A stretch of 64,000 nt of DNA from Nyssa sinensis (lineage: Eukaryota > Streptophyta > Magnoliopsida > Cornales > Nyssaceae). Shown here piece after piece: positions 23,601 to 33,224 of this stretch. The stretch covers positions 21,806,307-21,870,306 of the forward strand of contig CM018035.1 of the NCBI GenBank assembly GCA_008638375.1. Reading direction: 5' to 3'. Both the position numbers and the translations under genes were made by a program. Under the pieces are notes generated by a model that saw only the letters and a program-made list of their open reading frames with translations, made no database searches and was not told where the DNA came from. Each line of letters begins with the position of its first letter. Within the stretch, counting starts at the first letter, position 1.

Positions 23601-25050
23601 AAAACAAAGTCTTAAGATTAAATAAGGCCATATATGGATTGAAGCAAGCGCTTAAGAGCATGATATACATGCATTGATTCTTATTTTATTGAGCATGGTT
23701 TGGAAAGATGTCTTTATGAGCATATTTTATATGTCAAGTCTAATTTACATGGTAATATTCTTATTGTGTCTTTATATGTTGATAATTTGATCTTTATTGG
23801 CAATAATTCAAAGTTGATTTCAGAATTTAGGGAGGTTATGATTGTTCATTTTGAGATGATAGATATGGGACTAATGTCTTATTTATTTCATTTTGAGATG
23901 ATAGATATGGGACTAATGTCTTATTTATTTAAAGTTGTTTAATTCACAGAAAAAGTAGGCTAGTGATATTTTAAAAAGGTTCAAGATGGACAAGTCTAAT
24001 CTAATTTTGACTCCAGTTAAGAAGAGGTTGAAGTTGGTGACAGATGATATAAGTGATCTTGTGAATCTAGTTTACTTTAAAAGGGTAGTAGGAAGTTGGG
24101 GTATTTGACTTCTACTAGGTCAGATATTGTGTTTGGTGTTGGGTTGATTAGCAGATTTATGGAAACTTCACTTCAATCTTATTTGCAAGTTGTTAAACGG
24201 TTTTTGTGATACATTTAAGGTATTCCAAGTGATGGTATTTTTTATTCATCCTCTAACAGTTTGGAATTTATTGGCTACATAGATAGTGATTGGGCAGGTG
24301 ATATTGAGATGTGAAACAGTACTTCAGGCTATGTCTTTCATCTTGGTGAAAGACAATACAAGTGATTTTGTGATAATAACTTACTTTTAAAGGGTGGTAG
24401 GAAGTTGAGGTATTTGACTTCTACTAGGCTAGATATTGTGTTTGGTGTCGAGTTGATTAGCAGTTTTATGGAAACTTTCCTTCAATCTCACTTGCAAAAT
24501 GGATTTTGTCATACATTTGAGGTATTCCAAGTGATGGTATTTTTTACTTATCCTCTAACAATTTGGAACTTGTTGGCTGTACAGATACTGATTGGGTAGG
24601 TAAGATTGAGATGTGAAAGAGTTCTTCAGGCTATGTCTTTCATCTTCGTTTTGGTGTATTTTCTTGGTGTTCTAAAAAATAGCTAATTGTTGCTGTTTCA
24701 ACGGTAGAGGTAGAGTACATAGCAACAGGTAATACAACTATTCAATTAGTTTGGTTACAGCGGATGCTTGATATTTTACAACACAAGTAGGATGATCTTA
24801 CAATAATATTTTGTGATAACAAGTCAGTCATTGCATTGACGAAGAATTCAGTCTTTCATGGGAGAAGTAAGTACATTAACATCAAGTTTCACTTCATTCG
24901 TGACTCGGTGAATAACAATGAGATCCAACTTGAATTTTGTCATTTTTAAGAATAAGTTGCAGATATTTTTAAAAGTCGCTTAAAACAAATTCTTTTTTGA
25001 AGTTGAAGAGATTACTTGGAATGGTGAAACTTGACGAGCTTGGTTTAAAT
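20623..25050 (+). pseudogene. Copia gag-pol polyprotein remnant
   Basis: Gag starts at the ATG at 20623 with a copia-like VHKFDGKTPFYIW. A zinc-knuckle remnant (CFNCAKFG) is near 21500. The protease site is LDTGCSNYV near 21687. The GAG-pre-integrase part reads WHMHFGHVNF near 22080. Reverse transcriptase follows: GVKWVYKTKY and RFKARLVAKGY near 23320-23405, and the catalytic box as YVDNL near 23780, where the second catalytic aspartate is replaced by asparagine. RNase H appears as EVEYIA near 24712 and FCDNKSVIAL near 24810. The end reads KRLLGMVKLDELGL near 25010. All parts are separated by stops and frameshifts. Confidence 0.93.
24091..24660 (+). repeat. 309-bp tandem duplication inside the copia pol
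   Basis: The segment from 'ggaagttg(g/a)ggtatttgact' at 24091 is repeated from 24400, continuing through 'caggctatgtctttcatctt'. The copies differ by substitutions and small indels, so the duplication arose well before the present. It lies between reverse transcriptase and RNase H. Confidence 0.9.
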
Positions 25051-25057
25051 GAGACAA

Positions 25058-25564
25058 TTTGAGTCAATTAAACTAAGTATAGTTTTAGTAAGACTCTTAA
25101 TTTTGAGTCTTAGTTGTATTTGATATATTTTAAGTAAGCCTTATTTTAGATAAGAGTTTGGTAATTTATTATTAGTAGGATTACGAGTCTCTATTCTAGT
25201 GGAAATAATATTGTTAGTTTGAATGGGATTAGAAGTCCTAATTGCATTATTAGTACACTTCATATAGTTTATATATATATATATATATGTATGTGTTGCG
25301 TGTTGGTAATAGGTGTGAGATGGCTAAAATACAGTGAGACGTAGCCCAAAAAAAGCTACTGAAGTGAGGTGGAGAAAATTTTTGATTCAATAAAATTTGT
25401 TTGCATTAGACGTACACTTCATATAGTTTATCTTTCTTTTTTCTTTTGATTCTTTGCATCATAAACTATATTTTTTCTCCTATGCTCCAAGATTGCTGTG
25501 ATTTAATCAAACAATATTCTTGTTTTGTTTCGTTTGAATCTATGAGAAATTTATAGATTCAACA
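25058..25564 (+). repeat. 3' LTR of the copia element (507 bp)
   Basis: Starts TTTGAGTCAATTAAA and ends GATTCAACA, with a (TA)n run at about 25269-25289. The first-base pattern TT replaces the canonical TG. It is followed directly by TGACT. Confidence 0.92.
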
Positions 25565-25569
25565 TGACT

Positions 25570-26360
25570 CTTATATGTACTACTTATGTAAATACTAATG
25601 ACTGCTTATGTAAAAATATACTTTTAACATCCTTCGTGATGTGAATATTTAGGAAGGTAATGTATTTGTATTCGTAGATACCATGTCTGTAGCCAGTATG
25701 TGCAATACAAACGAATTACACATTATAATCTAGTGAAATAGAGGACTTAGGTTTGCTTTTACTCATTAACGAACTAACAACCAGTAGGCCAACGAAGAAG
25801 AGTATGGATCTCCTTGACGAGTTGGCAAATTTCTTTTTAGCCTAAGCCAATAAGTACAGGGCATCAATGTGTACAAACGAGACTTGTAGCTGCATTTCTA
25901 ATACTTCTTCCATTGTTGAGTGCATATGTGTTGGAAGCCGCTATAGTAGGTGGTGATGAAAGTCAGTACTTTAAGGCATGTAAGAAATTTAAAGACCCCC
26001 ATTGGCACGCTATTTTCATCAAAATGTCTGTAATGAAGTGGCGAAAGTGGTTGGAGAGTCTTACTTGGAAATTTTGTGGTACTATAGTTCTAGTCTTGTT
26101 TTGTTCATTGGAGATTCTTCATTGTGGTTTTGGACTTCTTGTAGTTCGAGTCTTATTCTGTTCGCTGGAGTTTCTTCATTGTGGTTTTGGACTTCCCTTG
26201 CCACCCAAAGGACAATGTTGTGCACTTCATTTTCTTTTTGGCTTCATATTGTCCTTTTTTTTTCTTTTGTTAATGGTTTTTCACTTTTTTCCTCCTTTTG
26301 TTGACTAGTGATGTAAATAGCCACGTGTTGTTCTGTGCCTTCTTAAATGGTCACTTTTGT
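25570..26360 (+). other. Unassigned region with a 131-codon frame
   Basis: A plus-strand frame at 25913-26308 begins with MLSAYVLEAAIVGGDE and shows no domain I recognise. Its second half is a 57-bp tandem repeat (the phrase 'attgtggttttggactt' at 26121 and 26178). It ends in poly-T-rich sequence. It may be a decayed gene piece, but composition and the repeat argue against a functional protein. Confidence 0.35.
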
Positions 26361-26560
26361 TGTTAGAATTGTAAGTAAGATGAAAAGAATTGTATTATAT
26401 ATGGAATGAGTGTTTGTACAAAAGGAGTGATCTCTTTTTTATGTAGGAGAGTCATGCGTGTACCTATGGTAAATGAGAGATGAGGAAAGAAATGAAAAGG
26501 AAAGAAAAGCAGTCAAATTTGCCTATTCTATTTGTAATATATATACATTTATTACTCTCA
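26361..26560 (-). mobile_element. Possible 200-bp copia LTR
   Basis: On the minus strand it reads TGAGAGTAATAAATG ... CAATTCTAACA, with a TATA-like stretch (TATATATTACA) near its start. It lies just past the end of the minus-strand RNase H remnant, where a 3' LTR would be expected. No second copy is present in the window to confirm it. Confidence 0.4.
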
Positions 26561-26619
26561 TGTAACTTAAGGTGGTAAAATAAAAGTCTGTTTGAGTTAG
26601 AAACTAAATCTTGAAGAGG

Positions 26620-27324
26620 TTTTTCCTAGCTTTGGTGAAATATTAGTAATTTGGTCAATTGAGGAAGAAGATTAAGATGAATAGTTTTATTAAAAATGTA
26701 TTGTCATATAAAATGACAGTCATTCTAGATATGTTTGGTGTATTCATGAAAGATGTTACCGTGAGCAATCTGTATTACACTCTGATTGTTGCAATGAAGA
26801 GTGGTAGCAATGTATGAGTCATAGTCATATTTTTACGTAACCCATATTTTTAACTAACCAGTGAATTTAGATGAGCTCGAGTGGCATCACCTAGAGCACA
26901 ATATTTTGTTTTAGTGTTAGATTTGACAGTGATAGTTTGTTTTTTTACTATGCCACGTAATGAGAAAGTTGCCAAAGAGGAATCAAAAGCTTGTGGTGGA
27001 ATGTCAATTAGTAGGATCACAAGTCCAATTAGCATTAAAATAGGCATGTTGGTCAAGAAATGAATGGTCCAAAAAAATAAAGAATGAATGGTCCAAAAAA
27101 TGAAGACTATAGAATAGGGTGCCCTTGACGTAACAAAGAATATAAAAAACAATGACATAATAAGTGAAATGATGAGCAGATAGGAACTGGTTTACAAGAT
27201 GAATAACATGAGTAATGTTAGGCTGAGTAATAGTAAAGTAAAGAAGACTCCCAACTAGTTGGCGATATAGGGTTGTATTGTTGTGCGTGCCATCCAATTG
27301 TGTGAGTCTGACATCGCCATCCAA
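26620..27324 (-). pseudogene. Copia reverse transcriptase end and RNase H remnant
   Basis: On the minus strand: TLYRQLVGSLLYFTITQPNI near 27280-27220, then LVNQFLSA, then YVKGTLFYSLHF, the conserved end of copia reverse transcriptase. RNase H follows as KKQTITVKSNTKTKYCALGD near 26930-26880, where the usual form is SSTEAEYRALAD, and as CNNQSVIQIAHGNIFHEYTKHI near 26790-26730. Stops and shifts interrupt it. A short tandem duplication (FLDHSF twice, about 27055-27100) lies inside. The first two thirds of pol are missing: gag-type sequence joins directly at about 27330. Confidence 0.9.
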
Positions 27325-27329
27325 TTGTT

Positions 27330-28279
27330 TTTGTAAAATCGTTGAATCTCCTCACAAACATGGCAAGTTCCTCATTGATAGACGCTGGATCAATGTCTAC
27401 TTTATCCATTACTTTTTCTTGCATTGTCTTTAGAGTTAGGTTTTTGGACTTCCTAGAGTGTTTAAGAGTAAGTTCAAAGGTTTGAAATAACCCTACCAAT
27501 TCACCGACAATAAGAGCATCAACATCCTTGCACTCCTCAATTGTCGTGACCTTTGGTTGAAATCTCTCAAGCAGAGTTCTCAGAATTCTCCTAACAATTT
27601 TAGGTTCATCAATTTTCTCTCTTAGGTGGTAAGTTGAATTCACAATGTTTCTTAGTTTTGCATAAAATTCAACAGAAGTGTCAGAATTTTCCATCCTGAT
27701 ATCCTTACTCTCCTTAATTGATGTGATCTTTGGTTGAAATCTCTCAAGCAGAGTTCTCAGAATTTTCTTAACAATTTTAGGTCCATCAATTTTCTCTGCT
27801 AGGTTGTAGGTTGAATTTTTAATGTCACTTAGTTTTGCATAGAATTCAACAGAAGTGTCAAAATTTTCCATCTTGAGTGTTCAACTTAGAAGTAAACAAT
27901 TGGAACTTGAATCTTTTCACAACAGAAGTACTTTCACGGGTAGTTTCTAAGATTTCCAAGCTTTCATAGAAGTTTCTCATGTCATGATTCGTTGAAACTC
28001 TTCAGGTGTGACGACGTTGAAAAGCAAAATCTATCTCTTGGTATTATACTCACTAATCCTATGATCTGTTTCATTCCAAGTAGTAGCTGGTTTAGGGATT
28101 GATAGGGTTTTAGCTGTGGCTATTGTGACATGGATTTTCCAATAATGCTGAACTGCTTGCTCCACACGCTCATAAATTGATCTTAAGAATTCTCTCATTC
28201 AAGCTTTTGAATAAGCATATTTTGAGTTATCAAATAGTGGAGGTTCAGATATAGAGCCCAATTCACGTATACCATCCAT
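27330..28279 (-). pseudogene. Copia gag (UBN2-type) remnant with internal duplication
   Basis: The start is the ATG whose complement is at 28277-28279 (MDGIRELGSISEPPLFD). Stops occur between 28230 and 27880. From 27871 an open frame runs 217 codons and contains the UBN2-type gag pattern: VEFYAKL..I.NSTY.L, KIV.(K/R)ILRTL(L)ERFQPK, then ELVG.FQTFEL.LK. The first ~59 residues are present twice in tandem. At about 27330 the gag joins the pol remnant in another frame. Confidence 0.9.
27518..27871 (-). repeat. 177-bp in-frame tandem duplication in gag
   Basis: Two 59-codon units, MENFDTSVEFYAKL... and MENSDTSVEFYAKL..., each ending in a KD(I/V) after T(S/T)I(K/E)E. The frame is preserved across both units, which differ at several residues. 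Confidence 0.95.
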
Positions 28280-28737
28280 TTAAATAACAATACAAGAATC
28301 AATCTAGTGTCTAAGATTAAAAGCTATGAGACCACTCTGATCGGTCACTAAATTGTCTAGATCGTTTAAATGACCTAAAAGGGGGAAGGGAGGTGAATAG
28401 GGTACACAATAAAAAATAATCATTAATTACCATATTAAATTTTGTATTCATTTCATTTGAATTCTCATTTTATATATCTAAACAATATACATTTCATTAG
28501 AAGCATTTAATCAACATATCCCACAATATGGAAATAAAGTTAATAAAGGAAGAGGAAATTCAAATCGAGATTTGGTGACGAAGGAACAATCATAGATCAA
28601 CAGATTATGGTGAGAATCTCTAGGTCTCTAATCCATTAGAAATGCTTTAAAGGTTACAGACCGTGGAAGACATGACAAATAAATCCCTCAAGCCCCGTTC
28701 CTCGTTTCCCGTTTTGAATTTTCTTCGTCTCGAATCC
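28280..28737 (-). mobile_element. Leader/PBS and truncated copia LTR (inner copy)
   Basis: Minus-strand order from high to low coordinate: LTR segment 28737-28338, ending near GACCGATCA, a decayed PBS (TGGTCTCATAGC), then the leader of the gag at 28279. The LTR segment matches 28913-29102 plus 32067-32290, the LTR next to it. It stops abruptly at 28737/28738, where gag sequence resumes, so this is one unit of a ~575-bp tandem duplication. Confidence 0.85.
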
Positions 28738-28912
28738 ACATATGCTCATAAATTGATCTCAAGAATTCTCTCATTCAAGCTATCCAACAAGTATATTTTG
28801 AGCTATCAAACAGTGAAGGTTTAGATACGGACCCTTTTCTCGTATACCATCCATCTAAGTAACAATACGAGAATCAAGGTAATGCCTAAGAATAAAAGCT
28901 TTGATACCACTC
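28738..28912 (-). mobile_element. Second copy of copia gag start with intact PBS
   Basis: Matches 28163-28337: the first ~45 codons of gag and the leader. The PBS is clear here as GCTTTGATACCA at 28898-28909, which reads TGGTATCAAAGC on the minus strand, complementary to initiator-Met tRNA except for one base. It is 3 bases from the LTR end at 28913. Confidence 0.88.
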
Positions 28913-31900
28913 TGATAGGTCCCTAAATTGTCTGGATGGATTATATGAGATTTGGGGGGAGGTGAATAGGTCTTACACAACAAAAATTAATCACTAATTA
29001 CCAAATTAAATTTTGTATTCATTTGATTCAAATTCTTGTTTTATATAGCTAAACATTACACATCTCATTAGAAGCAAATCAATCAGAAGCATTTAATCAA
29101 CATGTCACGCCCTAAATTTTCAAAACCCGAGAAGTGATTGAAAATGAAACTAAAACGAATTAATTAAATACAATTAAATGGATTTGGTTGATTTCATATT
29201 AATTTTTTTACGTTTCCCAAACTTAAGAATAAAAATTTGCTAACTAGACTCACCTAAAATGAGTTCCAAATACTAGTCAAATATCTCCCTAACCGATGGT
29301 CCAAATAATCTAAGTCATGTCTAAGCATGACCTCCAAAATAGTCCCAAAAATGTCTCTAATTTGTCTTGGAACAATGGCCCAAAATAGCCCCAAATATTG
29401 TTCAAAAACAATTTAGAAGGTTGATCAAAAATAGCCTAAGACATGGGTAAAAACTAGCAAAAGAGGTTTGCCCAAGGTGGCTCAAATTGATGGCTAAAGT
29501 GGGCTAAAAATTTCCTAAGGCAAAAACCAAGGATAGGTCAAAAAGTCTATCAAAAGTGATCTAAGAAGGTGGCCAAGCATGGCCTTGAATAATGACTCCA
29601 ATGTGTCTCAATAAGTTGCCCAACATGGCTTGCGATAATGACCAAAAATGGTCTAAAAGAAGTTCCAAAAGATGATGTCTAACATGAAAATGAATGGCCT
29701 TGAAATGGCCTTGGAGGGCAAGTCATGGCATGCCCATGGCACAAATGTGCGCAGCAACAGGCGTGCGGGTGAGGAGGACAAGGCGCGCGGCAGGCTCAGG
29801 CACGTGCAGGAGCGCGTGGACACGAGCGGCACGTGCGAGCTGGGCTACTGCTTGTTTGCTTGCTAGTTTACTATTTATGCTACAGTAATTCAGTAACTGA
29901 ATTGCTATAGTGCCAAAATTTCAACTTTGACCTAAAATTTTGATTGACATTTTTACACCCATTTCAATTTATTTCATCACCAAACTTGGTATAGGACTCT
30001 ACAACATACCAATTTACCATTTTTTCCTTATTTTTCGATTTCAAGTAATTTTGGACTAATTTGCCCATGTTTTTTCATTTTTTTACCTTTCTTTTTCTTC
30101 TTAAGTCATTTAATTCCCTACTTAGAAAATCTAGGCATGTTCTCCCGTTTCACTTAATCTAGTTGCTATATTTTGAAAAACTTTACCATAATCTCCTTTG
30201 TTTATTAACCTATTTTTCTCATTCCATTCTTCCTCATCATCCTCCTCAACACCAACACAACACCTAATGGAACAATTATTTATATAATTTTATATTTCTA
30301 ATATTCACACGCATATTTTAAAAACAAGTGACTACATGGAGCTCTATGCTCCTCATTTATATTCAATATACAATTACATATAATCTAACATAAAATTAAG
30401 CTTTTAACTTACACAAGGTCTAAATTTTAAACATGAAATAAATTTCATGGGACTTATGCCCTTACATACAAAATATGACCCTTAGCCCAAATATTCTTCA
30501 AGGTTCATTTCCCCCTTTATGCTTCAAGACTTTATTAAGTCTCATGTGCCGGGAGTCTCATTTGTAATATGTAATCCCATATAGGGTGAGCACGACGGCT
30601 TGTATGACATAATGCTAATATAAAGAACAAAGGTAAGGTGTGGCATGTACAAAGTGAACATTTATGAGCTATAAACATTCCAATTCATTAATACAATGCA
30701 ATGGCAATGTGCATGACACACACATGCAACTTTATGCCTAGCGCATGCCTCGCTTTACGGTCCGCCCCCGTCAGCACGCGTGTATTGTTCATTGGCTAGA
30801 TTTTGGGTTTTTCACCACAGGATCTACACCCTCATAATGCATAACACTAAAGTGCTCAACACATGCTATGTTTCCAAAGATTCAAGTATGCCAAGATGCT
30901 TTGATTTTTCTATGCAATTTTAATGAGGCATTTTTGTCAAACACAAGGGGTGTGCCTTAAATCATGCATCATACATAAAGCAAATTATAACTTTCAAACC
31001 ATAAAACTTTGTTTACATGAACATTGGTTATAATCCAATCAATAATACATACAGTTATGTTATATGTTTACAACCGTACCAAATTCTCAAATAATACACA
31101 AGTATACAAAGTACCAATACATTGAACAATTCATAAATTTCAAACTACAAGACTTTGCCTAAATGAACATAAGCTATAATGCAATGAATTATACATATAT
31201 TCATATTACATGTTCATCACTTTACCAAATTGTCAAAGAATACAAAAGTACACAAAGTACCAACCTTAGGTTTTCGAAACAACTATATGTTAGGTGGTTT
31301 TCTAACATAAGCATGTAAGTTATACAATCAACTTATAAAAACATTACTAAACTCTCTATTCTTTAATTAGAAAAATATTATACCTAAAAGGATTTTTCTT
31401 AACCCTAGGGAGTTGTGCTCACTTCGCAGCCAAACCAATATGTAGGATTGTAGTCCTAGTGGTGGGAAACAACTTCTTAGAAGGAAGCCTTGAGAGATTC
31501 CAAGGCTGGAGATGAGTTTTGGACGGTAGAAAGTTAAAAAATTTAGGTTTTTTTCATGGTTTCTCTCCATGCACGAGTTGCAGCAGTTTCCTCAGACCAA
31601 TTCTGATAATTTTAACTCTCAAGTGTCATATTTATACAAAAGGGGTCAAGGGGTGAAAATACCTTTTTGCCCTTAATGAGCTGCGGGACCCCGTTACACT
31701 ACAACCTGTCCCGAAACGCTTCAATTCGATATTCTTCTTTAAACAAAGTTCTTAAAATTATTTTAAATGATATTTTTTCAAAAAAAAAATATTTTTTCCT
31801 GTTAGCGGGTGCGGCCGGGCCCACCCGAGATGCCCTTTTTGGTCCATTTTTTAAACTATCTCTGATTAGGCTCAAATTCTCACAGGAGGTGTATTTTAAC

Positions 31901-33207
31901 ATTCTAAGCATATCTCCCTTCTATGTCATACTCAAAATATGTTTCTAAATATAACGTATATTTAAATGATGCATGTGTAGTGTCCTACCGACAAATAATG
32001 TATAAATAGTGCCATACCGACAAAAATGAAAAAATTTACCTTGATTTTTCAGATCTTTACACAACATATCTAACAATATGAAAATAAAGCTAATAAAGAA
32101 ATAAGAATTGCAAATCAAGATTTGGTGACGAAGAAACCATTATAGATCAACAAATATATGGTGGAAAACTTTGAGGCTCTAGTCTACTAGAAATCCTTTC
32201 AAGGTTACAGACCACCAAAGATATGACGAATAAATCCCACAAGCCTCATTCCTTGTTCCTCGTTTTGAATCTTTTTCAACTCAAATTCACAAGCGTGAGT
32301 CCTAATCGATCATTTTCTCTAATCTTTGATCAGAATCCCCAAATATATAATTGTGAATTTCCACGTGATCTCAAACTCCTTCGATTACTTGGGGCTTGTA
32401 CTAGGTGAGTAAGGATGGTGTGAATTTCAAGTTTTTAAACATTGTTTAGATCTAGTGCACAATGAAACCATGAATGAATGCATTTTGGATGAAGGAATGG
32501 GACCTCTCGAGATCAGCCAAAAAGATTATCCTGCAATGAAGAAAACAAGGGTTTTATAAAAGGGTTTTAGATCTTAAATATGTGCTCCGAATTTTGAAAA
32601 GTATAAGTTTGGGGCATAACTCGTTTGAACGAGCACCCATTCATTCAAACGAATGGGCCTTTGTTCGCGCAAGCAAGTTCCAAAAGTTATTGGAAAAATC
32701 ATGGCAATAAGCTAATGGAACCTAATCGAATGAGCATGCATAATAATTATTGTTCGAATGAAGTTTGATTGGAAATCAAACGATTATCAAATGAGTGAAC
32801 ACTAGCACTCAGTCGAATGAAAATGGTTTCTTTCTGACGAATAACATTGTTAACTTGTGTTTTATTATGCTAAAGTATAAAAGCCCACTTTAAATTAAAG
32901 ATAAGTTTTCCTAAAAACTAAGGGATAATATAATTCACATAACAATCAACACAAACACATTGATACAAAATAGACATGATAATGCATGTTGTAAGCATGT
33001 GATAGATTGAAACCATGAACTAAGTCTTATATACCTCATAAATATCAAGAGGATCAATGGTGCTGAAAATCACATTGAAGCTTGAATGCTCTTAATAGGG
33101 ATACGAGGCCTGAAAGACACTCAACCTTGGGACTAAGTTACAATACAATCAAACTAGTTTTGTTAACACGAATTAACTAATACAATAATGGACTCAAGGT
33201 CCTAACA
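28913..33207 (-). mobile_element. Copia-type LTR, 1331 bp, split by solo LTR A4
   Basis: On the minus strand it starts TGTTAGGACCTTGAG at 33207 and ends GGACCTATCA at 28913, followed by a PBS. Removing 29103-32066 (A4 plus one copy of its target duplication) leaves 1331 bp. The sequence across the insertion point is continuous with the inner truncated copy at 28490-28600. The upstream side (33208 onward) has a purine-rich tract on the minus strand resembling a PPT, so this LTR may have internal regions on both sides. Confidence 0.85.
29103..32061 (-). mobile_element. Family A solo LTR, copy A4 (2959 bp)
   Basis: Ends are TGTCACGCCC and CTTTACA, i.e. TG...CA, with the 5-bp duplication CAACA at 29098-29102 and 32062-32066. 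The unoccupied relative at about 28500-28530 reads 'aatcaacatatc', with one CAACA. There is no PBS or PPT beside it and no coding region, so a solo LTR is the simplest reading. Read on the minus strand it ends GGGCGTGACA, a form common for plant Ty3/gypsy chromovirus LTRs, and a TATAAATA box lies at about 31628-31635. Shared blocks with A2 include 'cttatgcccttacata' and 'caccacaggatct'. The 'gcaggctcaggcacgtgcag' stretch near 29790 is unusually GC-rich. Confidence 0.93.
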
Positions 33208-33224
33208 AACCCCCCCACCCTTTT
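33208..33224 (-). other. Polypurine tract-like sequence
   Basis: On the minus strand AAAAGGGTGGGGGGGTT directly precedes the LTR start TGTTAGGACC. Position and composition are those of a PPT, the plus-strand priming site just upstream of a 3' LTR. Confidence 0.6.

Larger units (their letters stand above)
20072..25564 (+). mobile_element. Complete but decayed Ty1/copia retrotransposon
   Basis: Two direct LTRs (20072-20588 and 25058-25564) bound the element, and the 5-bp duplication TGACT is found at 20067-20071 and 25565-25569. A PBS-like stretch (TTGCATCAAAGC, matching 9 of 12 bases of the usual initiator-Met PBS) follows the 5' LTR. Between the LTRs lies the copia order gag, protease, integrase, reverse transcriptase, RNase H on the plus strand. 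The coding region is broken by many stops and shifts, and the two LTRs differ at many positions including indels, so the element is old and cannot act on its own. Confidence 0.95.
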
